A stretch of 64,000 nt of DNA, from positions 124,001 to 188,000 of the forward strand of contig NZ_JARHTP010000010.1 in assembly GCF_029223485.1 (NCBI RefSeq), read 5' to 3'. The notes below the pieces were generated by a model. That model saw only the letters and a list, made by a program, of their open reading frames with translations, was not told the origin of the DNA and ran no database searches. Shown here piece after piece: positions 7,834 through 15,958 of the stretch. The stretch's first letter is position 1; each line of letters opens with the position of its first letter. Position numbers and translations under genes: made by a program. This stretch comes from Streptomyces coacervatus (GTDB lineage: Bacteria > Actinomycetota > Actinomycetes > Streptomycetales > Streptomycetaceae).

Positions 7834-9075
7834 GTGCGGAGAATGAACCCCGTGCAGCAGACGACGACAGTGGTGCGACCGCGGATCGGCGAGCGGGTCA
7901 TGGCGGTGGTCAACCGCGACCCGCGCACTGCCCCGCACGGCACCCGCAACGACGCGATCCTCGCCGTGGTCCTCGCCGCGGCGGGCGCGGGCCTGGCCCT
8001 GACCGACCGGACCGGCCGCCCGGACGCACTCGGCTGGACACTGCTGCTGGCGGCTTACGTGCCGATCGTCTGGCGGCGCCGCCACCCGGTGCTGGTGCTG
8101 GCCGCGGTGGTGGCGCTCGTCGCGCCGTACCACGCGATGGACAACAACCACGCCGCGCCGGTCCCCGCCACCTGCGTCGCGCTGTACACGGTCGCCGTCA
8201 CCGGCCGCCCGCTGCGGACCATCCTGACCGCCGTGGCCGTCCTCGGGGTCACCGTGGTCGCGATGCTCGCCGTCGACTACCACCAGGGCCTCGAACTCCT
8301 GCGGGTCTCGGGGTGGGTGATCGCCACGCTCTTCTGCGGCGTCGACGTCCGGTACTACCGCCAGTACGTCGCCGCGATCGTGGAACGGGCAGTGCGCGCC
8401 GAACGCACCCGCGAGGAGGAGGCCCGCCGCCGGGTCGCCGAGGAACGCCTGCGCATCGCCCGCGACCTGCACGACCTGCTCGCCCACAGCATCACCCTCA
8501 TCGGCGTCCAGACCTCGGTCGCCGCACACGTCCTGGCCGCCGACCCCGAGCGGCTGGACAGGGAGGCGGTGGCGAAGTCGCTGGACGACATCGCGGAGAC
8601 CTGCCGGACAGCGCGCGGAGAGCTGCGTACGACACTGGAGGTGCTGCGCGAGAACGACTCCGCACCGGGCCGCGGCCCGCTCCCCGGCCTCGGCGGCGTG
8701 CCCGACCTGGTGGAGGCCGCGCGCCTGGCCGGCGCCCGCGTGGAGCAGACCGTACGGGTGGGACAGGCCGCGCCCGCCGTGGGCGCCGCCGCCTACCGCA
8801 TCGTCCAGGAGGCGCTGACCAACGCGGTACGGCACGCGGGCCCCGAACCGGCCGTACAGGTCGAGTTGTACGAGGAGGAGGGCGCCCTGCGCCTGTCCGT
8901 CACCGACGACGGCACCGGCCCCACTCCTGGCGGAACGCCCGGCTTCGGGCTCGTCGGGATGCGGGAGAGGGCGCGCAGCGTGGGTGGCACACTCGACGCC
9001 GGGCCGCGGACGGGAGGCGGCTTCGGGGTGACGGCCGTACTGCCGCTGACGACCACGGGGGAAGGGCACGCATGA
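7834..9075 (+). CDS. NarL-type sensor histidine kinase
   Basis: 413 residues from the GTG at 7834; an ATG at 7843 is an equal alternative. The N-terminal half has about four to five membrane segments with hardly any extracellular loops, so it likely senses an envelope or membrane signal. HisKA_3 dimerisation domain with RIARDLHDLLAHS (phosphate-accepting His about 213), then an HATPase domain with NAVRHAG (N box) and GFGLVGMRER (G box). It phosphorylates the response regulator whose start overlaps its stop (ATGA). In this position it most likely monitors the need for the MMPL exporter upstream. Confidence 0.92.
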   Translation: MRRMNPVQQTTTVVRPRIGERVMAVVNRDPRTAPHGTRNDAILAVVLAAAGAGLALTDRTGRPDALGWTLLLAAYVPIVWRRRHPVLVLAAVVALVAPYHAMDNNHAAPVPATCVALYTVAVTGRPLRTILTAVAVLGVTVVAMLAVDYHQGLELLRVSGWVIATLFCGVDVRYYRQYVAAIVERAVRAERTREEEARRRVAEERLRIARDLHDLLAHSITLIGVQTSVAAHVLAADPERLDREAVAKSLDDIAETCRTARGELRTTLEVLRENDSAPGRGPLPGLGGVPDLVEAARLAGARVEQTVRVGQAAPAVGAAAYRIVQEALTNAVRHAGPEPAVQVELYEEEGALRLSVTDDGTGPTPGGTPGFGLVGMRERARSVGGTLDAGPRTGGGFGVTAVLPLTTTGEGHA

Positions 9076-9734
9076 CCATCCGCGTACTGCTCGCCGACGA
9101 CCAGACGCTCGTACGGGCGGCGTTCGCCATGCTCGTCGAGTCGGCACGGGACATGGAGGTCGTCGGGCAGGCGGGCACCGGCCGGGAGGCGGTGGAGCTG
9201 ACCCGTGGGGAGCGGCCCGACCTCGTGGTGATGGACATCCGTATGCCGGACCTGGACGGCATCGAGGCCACCCGCCTGATCGCCGCCGACGAGGACCTGG
9301 CGGGGGTGCGGGTCCTGGTCCTCACCACCTACGACACCGACGAGAACATCGTCGAGGCGCTGCGGGCAGGCGCCTCCGGGTTCCTTGTCAAGGACACCCG
9401 TCCGGCTGAACTCCTCGACGCGATCCGCACGGTGGCCGCGGGGGAGGCGCTGCTCTCGCCGGGCCCCACCGCGCGGCTGATCGAGCGGTTCCTGCGCAGC
9501 CCGTCGGCGCCCGCGACGGGCGGGCCGGAATGCCTCTCCGACCGGGAGCGGGAGGTGCTGAGCCTGCTGGCACGCGGGCTCAACAACACCGAGATCGGCG
9601 AGGCGTTGGGGCTGAGTCCGCTGACCGCGAAGACCCATGTCAGCCGGATCATGGGGAAGCTGGGGGCGCGGGACCGGGCGCAGTTGGTCATAGTGGCCTA
9701 CGAGTCGGGACTGGTGACTCCGGGAACCATCTGA
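9072..9734 (+). CDS. NarL/LuxR-type response regulator
   Basis: 220 residues. Receiver domain with acidic pocket DDQ near residue 10, phosphorylated Asp about 55 (VVMDIRMP), Thr in VLTTYD and Lys about 107 (FLVKD); LuxR-type helix-turn-helix near the end (LSDREREVLSLLARGLNN, then LTAKTHVSRIM). ATGA overlap with the kinase gene shows translational coupling. Expected to regulate its own operon (MMPL, kinase, regulator). The sialidase gene begins 2 bases after the stop, so it may also be co-transcribed. Confidence 0.94.
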   Translation: MTIRVLLADDQTLVRAAFAMLVESARDMEVVGQAGTGREAVELTRGERPDLVVMDIRMPDLDGIEATRLIAADEDLAGVRVLVLTTYDTDENIVEALRAGASGFLVKDTRPAELLDAIRTVAAGEALLSPGPTARLIERFLRSPSAPATGGPECLSDREREVLSLLARGLNNTEIGEALGLSPLTAKTHVSRIMGKLGARDRAQLVIVAYESGLVTPGTI

Positions 9735-9736
9735 CG

Positions 9737-10924
9737 GTGACTTTCCTGAGCCGCACCCTCCTCGCAGCCACCGTGCTCCTCACCCCGCTCACGGCCATCG
9801 CACCGGCCCATGCGGCCACCGGCTGCACGTCCTCCGTCCCGTACGTCTCGGGCGAGGGCGGCTACGACACCTACCGCATCCCGGCCACGGTCACGACCGT
9901 CCGGGGCACCGTCCTCGCCTTCGCGGAGGGCCGCCTGGGCGGTGCCGGGGACACCGGGCACATCGACGTCGTCCTCAGACGCTCCGGCGACGGGGGCTGC
10001 ACATGGGGGCCGCTGCGGGTCGTCGCCGCCGGGGACGGGAACACCCGGGGCAACCCGGCCCCCGTGGTCGACCCGCGCACCGGCGCGATCGTCCTCGTCA
10101 CCTCCTACAACAGCGGGGCCGTCACCGAGACGCAGATAATGCGGGGCGAGGTCACACCGGAGCAGGGGCGCCGGGTGTTCGTGCAGCGCAGCTGGGACGA
10201 CGGGCGGCACTTCACACGGCCGCGGGACATCACGGACGAGGTGAAGCCGACGGGCTGGCGCTGGTACGCCACGGGCCCTGGCCATGCGGTGGCGCTGACG
10301 CACGGTCCGCACGCGGGACGCCTGGTCGTCCCGGCCAACCACTCCGCGGCCCCGCCGGCCGGTTCTCCGGACACCGGCCAGGAGGCCAAGTACTACGGCG
10401 CCCACGCCATCTACAGCGACGACGGCGGACGAAGCTGGCGGCTGGGCTTCGTGGACGACTCCTACGACGGCGTCGACAACGCCAACGAGTCCACGGCCGC
10501 CCAACTCCCCGACGGCAGGCTGTACTTCAGCGCCCGCGACCAGAACGGAACGAGTGTCGGCAACCGGCTCGACACGTACTCCGGGGACGGGGGTGAGTCG
10601 CTCGACCGCCCGTACGCCGTGCAGCCCACCCTGAACGACGTCCCCGTGGTCCAGGGCAGCGTCCTCCAACTCGCCGGCCGCAAGGCGCCGTTGCTGTTCT
10701 CGGGTCCGTCCGTGCCCACTGGCCGCCGGGCGATGGCGATCTGGCGGAGTGATGACGGCGGGGAGAGCTTCGCGAAGGTGCTGACGGTCTCGGCGCGACC
10801 GGCCGCGTACTCCGACCTGGGGCAGGTCGATCGGGACACGGTGGGGCTGCTGTACGAGACGGGGGTGTCGGGGCCGTACGAGACGATCGAGTTCTGCCGG
10901 ATGCAGGTGTCCGACCTGGGGTAG
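9737..10924 (+). CDS. secreted exo-alpha-sialidase (GH33)
   Basis: Cleaves terminal sialic acids from glycans outside the cell. 395 residues: signal peptide 1-26 (LLAATVLLTPLTAIAPAHA), then a six-bladed beta-propeller. The sialidase YRIP motif is at 46-49, with the downstream EGR, and four to five Asp-box repeats are visible (RSGDGGCTWG, RSWDDGRHF, YSDDGGRSW, RSDDGGESF). No carbohydrate-binding domain or wall anchor is added. The GTG at 9737 follows the response regulator stop by 2 bases, so translation is probably coupled. It converges on the aldolase and ABC operon, which fits uptake and breakdown of the sugar it would release. Confidence 0.88.
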   Translation: MTFLSRTLLAATVLLTPLTAIAPAHAATGCTSSVPYVSGEGGYDTYRIPATVTTVRGTVLAFAEGRLGGAGDTGHIDVVLRRSGDGGCTWGPLRVVAAGDGNTRGNPAPVVDPRTGAIVLVTSYNSGAVTETQIMRGEVTPEQGRRVFVQRSWDDGRHFTRPRDITDEVKPTGWRWYATGPGHAVALTHGPHAGRLVVPANHSAAPPAGSPDTGQEAKYYGAHAIYSDDGGRSWRLGFVDDSYDGVDNANESTAAQLPDGRLYFSARDQNGTSVGNRLDTYSGDGGESLDRPYAVQPTLNDVPVVQGSVLQLAGRKAPLLFSGPSVPTGRRAMAIWRSDDGGESFAKVLTVSARPAAYSDLGQVDRDTVGLLYETGVSGPYETIEFCRMQVSDLG

Positions 10925-10948
10925 CGGTCAGCTGAAGGATGCTGACCG
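10925..10948. terminator. bidirectional hairpin between convergent genes
   Basis: CGGTCAGC and its exact complement around an 8-base loop, directly after the sialidase stop and 17 bases from the stop of the opposite-strand aldolase gene. Position fits a shared terminator; there is no U-tract. Confidence 0.65.
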
Positions 10949-10965
10949 GTGGCCAGGAGCAACCG

Positions 10966-11901
10966 CTACAGCAACCCGGCCGCCGCGAGAAACTTCCCCA
11001 CCCGCTCCACCTCCCCCGCCGACAACGGCACCTGAGGCTCCGCCGTCACCGCACAGTCGATCACCCCCCGCAGTTGCAGCGCCGCCTTGAACGCCCCCAA
11101 CGCCGACGAACCGCCCCCCATCCGCGCCGGATCCCCGACCCGCACCATGCCGAACAGCGCGCACAACCGTTCCTGTTCGGCCCGAGCCCGCTCCCAGTCC
11201 CCGGCCCGGCAGAGCCGATCGAGGCGGACGTACCCGTGCGGGTCGACGTTGGCGAGACCCGGCACCGCCCCGTCCGCCCCCATTCCGAGCGCCGCATCGA
11301 TGATCAGCTCCGACCCGGTCAGGACGCTGAAGCCGGTGATGTCGGACCGGTTGCGCGCCCCGGCGACGACCTCGCGGAAACCGGCCAGGTCACCGCTGGA
11401 GTCCTTCAGCCCGGCGATGACCCCCTCGCCCGCCAACTCCAGCACCACATCCGCCGGCAGCTTCGTGTGCACGGCCATCGGGATGTCGTACGCGATGACC
11501 GGCACCGCACTCCCCGCCGCGACCAGCCGGAAGTGGCGGGCGATCTCGGCGGGGTGGGTGCGCGTATAGAAGGGCGCGGTCACCACGACCGCCTGCGCGC
11601 CCGCCGACGTCACCGACTCGACGTGGTCCAGGACGCGGGCCGTGGCCATGTCGATCGCGCCCGCCAGGACGGGGAGCTGACCGCCGACATGGCCCACCAC
11701 CGACTCCACCACCAGCCTCCGCTGCCGGTCCGTCAGGAAGGCCACCTCCGACGTCGAACCCAGCACGAACAGCGCGTCCACCCCGCCGCCGACCAGGTGG
11801 TCGACCAGCCTGAGCAGTGAGGGGACGTCCACCTCGCGGTCCGGTGTCAGGGGCGTGCAGACGGGCGGGACGACACCGGTCAGCGGGGCGGGAAAGGTCA
11901 T
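10966..11901 (-). CDS. DapA/NanA-superfamily pyruvate aldolase or dehydratase
   Basis: 311 residues, TIM barrel of the DHDPS/N-acetylneuraminate lyase superfamily. Schiff-base Lys166 (GLKDSSGD), Tyr138 (IAYDIP) and the pyruvate-binding loop GSTSE at 48-52, a variant of GxTGE. The arginine that follows the Tyr in true dihydrodipicolinate synthases (YNVPSRTG) is missing, so a lysine-pathway role is unlikely and a sugar-acid lyase or dehydratase is more likely. Last gene of the five-gene transporter operon: its ATG shares one base with the stop of the ATPase gene (TGATG), and GGGAG precedes it. With a sialidase next door, N-acetylneuraminate lyase is the leading guess, but other keto-acid substrates remain possible. 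Confidence 0.8.
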   Translation of the reverse strand: MTFPAPLTGVVPPVCTPLTPDREVDVPSLLRLVDHLVGGGVDALFVLGSTSEVAFLTDRQRRLVVESVVGHVGGQLPVLAGAIDMATARVLDHVESVTSAGAQAVVVTAPFYTRTHPAEIARHFRLVAAGSAVPVIAYDIPMAVHTKLPADVVLELAGEGVIAGLKDSSGDLAGFREVVAGARNRSDITGFSVLTGSELIIDAALGMGADGAVPGLANVDPHGYVRLDRLCRAGDWERARAEQERLCALFGMVRVGDPARMGGGSSALGAFKAALQLRGVIDCAVTAEPQVPLSAGEVERVGKFLAAAGLL

Positions 11902-12926
11902 CAAGGCTCCCTGGGATGACTCTGGTGGTTCTGTCGTACGAGGTCGCGGGTCGAGGCGTCCTCTTCAACAGGATGGTGGCAGCGGAAGCGGTGCCCCGGG
12001 GGCGACGCGGCCGAGAAGTCCGGCATCCGGTCCGCGCACACCCCGTCCGCCTTCCAGCACCGCGTACGGAACGGGCACCCGCTCGGCGGCCGCGTCGCCG
12101 ACGGCACCGGGCCGGTCAGCGGAATCGGGTCGATGGGGTCGAGCAGGCCGGGCGTCGCCGAGAACAGGGCCCGGGTGTACGGGTGCCGGGCGCGGTCCGT
12201 GACGTCCGCCGCCGGGGACTCCTCGACGATCCGGCCCAGGTACATGGTGATCACACGGTCGCTCATCCGCCGTACCGTCTGGATGTCGTGCGAGACGAAG
12301 ACGAGGGCCAGCCCCAGACGTTCCTTCAGGTCCAGGAGGAGATTGAGGATCTGGGCGCGGACCGACACGTCCAGCGCGCTGGTCGGTTCGTCCGCCACCA
12401 CCAGGCCCGGGTCCAGGGCCAACGCCCTTGCGATGGCGACCCGTTGGCGCTGGCCGCCCGACAGCTGGCCCGGCAGGGCGTCGGCCAGCGCACGCGGAAG
12501 ACCCACCAGCGACATCAACTCCCGTACTCGCTCCTCCCGTTGAGGCTTGGTCCCCCGGCCGTGCACGTCCAGCGGATCCCGCAGGATCTGCCGTACCGTC
12601 AGCCGGCGGTTCAATGCAGTCGACGGGTCCTGGAAGATCATGCCGGTGCTGCCGCCGACGGCCGCCCTGCGCTCCGCGGGCGGCATTGACCACAGGTCGC
12701 GGCCCTGGAAGGACACCGTGCCGGAGGTCGGCCGCACCACGCCCACCAGTACCTTCGCCAGCGTCGACTTGCCGCATCCGGACTCGCCGACCACGCCGAC
12801 CGTCTCGCCGGGTGCGACGGTGAGATCGGCGCCGGTCAGGGCGTACACCCTGTCCCGCGTGAACAGGCCGCCGCTGCGGGCCTTGTGGACGACATGGGCG
12901 CCGGACAGTTCGACGATCGCGTTCAC
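11901..12926 (-). CDS. Opp/Dpp-type ABC transporter ATPase (OppF-like)
   Basis: 341 residues. Walker A GESGCGKST (47-55), signature LSGGQRQRV, Walker B LVVADEP followed by the H-loop SHD. The C-terminal oligopeptide-transporter extension has the cysteine set GCPFRTRCW ... GVCADRMP, which in this family can hold an iron-sulfur cluster or zinc. Provides ATP-driven energy for import with the fused permease-ATPase. Start overlaps the preceding stop (ATGA, 12926-12923) and its own stop overlaps the aldolase start, so all are one translationally coupled operon. Confidence 0.93.
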   Translation of the reverse strand: MNAIVELSGAHVVHKARSGGLFTRDRVYALTGADLTVAPGETVGVVGESGCGKSTLAKVLVGVVRPTSGTVSFQGRDLWSMPPAERRAAVGGSTGMIFQDPSTALNRRLTVRQILRDPLDVHGRGTKPQREERVRELMSLVGLPRALADALPGQLSGGQRQRVAIARALALDPGLVVADEPTSALDVSVRAQILNLLLDLKERLGLALVFVSHDIQTVRRMSDRVITMYLGRIVEESPAADVTDRARHPYTRALFSATPGLLDPIDPIPLTGPVPSATRPPSGCPFRTRCWKADGVCADRMPDFSAASPPGHRFRCHHPVEEDASTRDLVRQNHQSHPREP

Positions 12927-14980
12927 TGGACGGCCTCCGGCTCCGACGTCACGAGCTCGACCGCCGGGTGGTGGCAGGCCGCCGTGTGGGTCGGTGTGCC
13001 CAGCAGGTCGGGTGGGGTCGTACGGCAGATGTCGGTCGCGAGGGGGCAGCGGTCGGCGAAGCGGCAGCCAGCCGGGAAGTCCGCGGGGGAGGGGACGACG
13101 CCCCTGATCTGCGTCATCCGCTCCGCCGCCGACTCCAGGGACAGCACGCTGCCCAGCAGACCGCGCGTGTAGTGGTGGGCGGGTGCCTCCACCAGGTCGG
13201 CGGTCGAACCCGTCTCCACGATCTGCCCGCCGTACATCACCACCACCCGGTCGGTGACGTCCGCGATCAGCGCCAGGTCGTGCGAGACGAGGATCAGCGC
13301 GAAGCCCAACTCCTCGCGCAGCCGCAGCAGCAGCTGTATCACCTGCGCCTGCACCGTGACGTCGAGCGCCGTCGTCGGCTCGTCGGCGACGATCAGCTTC
13401 GGGTCGCGGGACAGCGCCATGGCGATCAGAACGCGCTGGCGCTGGCCGCCGGAGAGCTCGTGCGGATAACTGCGCAGCGTGCGGTCCGGGTCGAGGCCGA
13501 CCATCGTCAGCAGCTCGGCGGGGCTACGACGGCCTCCACGCCGTACGACCTGCTTCAGCTGGGCGCGGATCGTCATCGCCGGGTTGAGGGACGACAGCGC
13601 GTCCTGGTAGATCATCGCCATTTCGTGGCCGAGGAGGCGACGCCGTACCTTCATCGGCTCGGCAAGCAACTCCCGCTGATTGAACCGCACTTGACCACGG
13701 ATCCGGGCGCCCTTCGGCTCCAGCCCCATGATCGCCAGCGCCGTCAGCGACTTGCCGCACCCCGACTCACCGACCAGCCCCAGCACTTCACCGCCCCGCA
13801 CCTCAAAGCTGATCCCGTCGACGATATCCACCCCGCCATGCCGCCCCTCGAACCCAATGGCAAGGTTCTCAACTGCTAGAACCGCCGGTCCGGCAGCGTC
13901 TTTTAGGGGCGCGGGGAACTGCGCGACCAGCCCCGATGGCGCGGTAGTCGCCCGACGACCTGTAGTGGCAACTGCTTCGGCGCGCCGACCCCGCAACCGC
14001 GCAGCAGCCGCCGCCAGCCCAGGCAACTGCACCACCTCCCCGCCACCGGGCTGCACAGCCTCCAGCCGATCGTCGCCCCCGCGTACATCGACCTCCCGCC
14101 CGGCCGGCGAGGCCCACGCATCCGACACCCCCTCGGAGAGAACGTTCAGCGACAGCACAGTCACCAGCATCAGCAGCCCCGGGAAGACAGTGGCCCACCA
14201 CCCCCCGGTCAGCACCATGTCCTTCCCGTCGGCGATGACACTGCCCCAGGACGGGTCCGGAGGACGCACCCCCGCTCCGATGAAGGACAGCGACGCCTCG
14301 AAGACGATGGCCTCGGCGACCTGCACCGTGCAGAACACCAGCACCGGAGCGGCGCAGTTGATCGCCACGTGGCGCAGCACGATGTGCGGGGTCCGGGCGC
14401 CGATCACCCGTTCCGCCGTCACATAGTCCTCGCCGTACTGGTCGAGGACGTTCGCCCGTACGACCCTTGCCACCGGCGGCATGAACAGGAACGCGATCGC
14501 GCAGATGAGGACCGTGATCCCGCCGCCGAACACGGCCACCAGAACCGCCGCGAGCGCGATGCCGGGGAACGCCATCACCACGTCCAGGCAGCGCATCAGC
14601 GTCTCGTCGACCCCCTTGCGGGAGGTGGCCGCGACCGCGCCGATCAGCGCCCCCACCACCAGCGCCAGCCCCGTCGCGCCGAGGCCGATCGCGAGCGACC
14701 AGCGGGCGCCGTACATCAGCCGGCTGAGGATGTCCCGGCCGAGGCTGTCCTGGCCCATCCAGTGCCCGGCGGACGGGTGCCCGGTGCCGTCGACGGGTGC
14801 CTGCTGGTCGAGCGGGTCGTGCGGCGCGAGCAGGGGCGCGAACAGCGCCACCAGGACCACCACCGCCAGGAAGCAGACGGCGACCTTCGACAGCAGCGGC
14901 AGTCGGCGCCAGCCGCGCAGGCGGACGCCGGGCCGGGACAGCGCCTCGGTGAGGCCCTTGCGGGTGAACTGCGTGATCAT
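12923..14980 (-). CDS. fused Opp/Dpp-type permease (DppC-like) and ATPase (OppD-like)
   Basis: 685 residues. Residues 1 to about 285 are a DppC-like permease: N-terminal helix, the QDSLGRDILSRL segment and the EAA loop region around ERVIGARTP. Residues about 370-685 are an ATPase with Walker A GESGCGKS, signature LSGGQRQRV, Walker B LIVADEP, SHD and the C-terminal Cys set (CRFADRCP ... DICRT). Permease-ATPase fusions of this kind are known in actinobacteria. The roughly 85-residue Ala/Gly/Arg-rich linker is unusual: residues about 347-359 (GLVAQFPAPLKD) are the translation of an inverted copy of the dispersed repeat found between genes elsewhere in the window. Start overlaps the DppB-like gene stop (ATGA). 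Confidence 0.9.
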   Translation of the reverse strand: MITQFTRKGLTEALSRPGVRLRGWRRLPLLSKVAVCFLAVVVLVALFAPLLAPHDPLDQQAPVDGTGHPSAGHWMGQDSLGRDILSRLMYGARWSLAIGLGATGLALVVGALIGAVAATSRKGVDETLMRCLDVVMAFPGIALAAVLVAVFGGGITVLICAIAFLFMPPVARVVRANVLDQYGEDYVTAERVIGARTPHIVLRHVAINCAAPVLVFCTVQVAEAIVFEASLSFIGAGVRPPDPSWGSVIADGKDMVLTGGWWATVFPGLLMLVTVLSLNVLSEGVSDAWASPAGREVDVRGGDDRLEAVQPGGGEVVQLPGLAAAAARLRGRRAEAVATTGRRATTAPSGLVAQFPAPLKDAAGPAVLAVENLAIGFEGRHGGVDIVDGISFEVRGGEVLGLVGESGCGKSLTALAIMGLEPKGARIRGQVRFNQRELLAEPMKVRRRLLGHEMAMIYQDALSSLNPAMTIRAQLKQVVRRGGRRSPAELLTMVGLDPDRTLRSYPHELSGGQRQRVLIAMALSRDPKLIVADEPTTALDVTVQAQVIQLLLRLREELGFALILVSHDLALIADVTDRVVVMYGGQIVETGSTADLVEAPAHHYTRGLLGSVLSLESAAERMTQIRGVVPSPADFPAGCRFADRCPLATDICRTTPPDLLGTPTHTAACHHPAVELVTSEPEAVQ
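13905..13940. repeat. dispersed repeat, copy inside the ABC fusion gene
   Basis: The unit AGGGGCGCGGGGAACTGCG followed by CGACCAGCC, here within coding sequence and read in frame from the opposite strand. Near-identical copies lie between genes at 46478 and 51353, with diverged ones near 18499 and 56012. Confidence 0.8.
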
Positions 14981-15939
14981 GCGGTCGCATCCCTCAGTCG
15001 CGGGTTGACCAGCAGGTACAGGACGTCGATGACGAGGTTGACGACGACGAAGCCGGTCGCCGTCGTCAGGACGACGCCCTGGACGACGGCCGGGTCGCCG
15101 TTCTTCACGGCGTCGATCATCAGCTTGCCCATGCCGGGGAGGGAGAAGATCGTCTCGATGACGACCGCGCCGCCGAGCAGATAACCGACGCGCAAACCAA
15201 GGACGGTCAGTGGATTGATCAACGCGTTCCTGAGCACGTTCCGGCCCACCACCACCCGGGGCGGCAGACCGCTGCCGATCGCCGTACGGACGTAGTCCTT
15301 GTCCAGCTCCTCCACCACGGATGTCCGCACGATGCGGGTGAGCTGGGCCGCCACCGGGAGGGACAGCGCCAGCGCCGGGAGGGTCATCGTCTTCAGCCAG
15401 CCGGTGAAGGAGTCGGCCGGGTTGATGTAGCCGCCGGTCGGGAACCAGCCCAGGTCGACCGCCAGGTACTGGATCATCAGCAGCGCCAGCCAGAAGCCGG
15501 GGGCGGCCACACCGGTCAGGGAGACCACCCGGATGATCTGGTCCGGCAGCCGGTCCCGGTAGATGGCCGCCGTCACCCCGCCGGCCAGCGACAGCACCAC
15601 CGCGATGCCCAGACCCAGGAAGGTGAGCTGGAGGGTCAGCGGCAGCGCGGTGGTGACCTGGTCGACGACGGGGGCGCGGGTCAGGGCGCTGGTGCCCATG
15701 TCACCGTGGAGCAGGTCGCCGATGAAGTGGAAGTAGCGCACGGGCAGCGGGTCGAGCAGGCCGTTCTGCTCCCGGAAGTCGTGCAGTTGCTGCGGGGTGG
15801 GGTTCGCGCCCTGGAAGAACGCGGACGCCGGGTCGACGTCCGAGAAGCGCATCACCAGGAACACGAACAGCACGATGCCCAGCATCAGCGGCACGAGCAG
15901 GGCGATACGGCGGAGCAGGATCCGGACGACGGCGATCAC
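14977..15939 (-). CDS. Opp/Dpp-type ABC permease (DppB-like)
   Basis: 320 residues with six membrane helices: one at the N-terminus (LLRRIALLVPLMLGIVLFV), a periplasm-side loop containing GLLDPLPVRYFHF, then five more. The cytoplasmic EAA-type loop (VRTAIGSGLPPRVVVGRN) is where an ATPase docks. Pairs with the DppC-like half of the fusion protein. Begins 20 bases after the binding-protein gene and overlaps the next gene by ATGA, so it is operon gene two. Confidence 0.93.
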   Translation of the reverse strand: MIAVVRILLRRIALLVPLMLGIVLFVFLVMRFSDVDPASAFFQGANPTPQQLHDFREQNGLLDPLPVRYFHFIGDLLHGDMGTSALTRAPVVDQVTTALPLTLQLTFLGLGIAVVLSLAGGVTAAIYRDRLPDQIIRVVSLTGVAAPGFWLALLMIQYLAVDLGWFPTGGYINPADSFTGWLKTMTLPALALSLPVAAQLTRIVRTSVVEELDKDYVRTAIGSGLPPRVVVGRNVLRNALINPLTVLGLRVGYLLGGAVVIETIFSLPGMGKLMIDAVKNGDPAVVQGVVLTTATGFVVVNLVIDVLYLLVNPRLRDATA

Positions 15940-15958
15940 TGGGCGAACTCCCTTGCCG

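Noticed and set aside
12968..13879. Plus-strand frame opposite the ABC fusion gene
   Set aside because: Antisense to clear ATPase motifs; shadow only.
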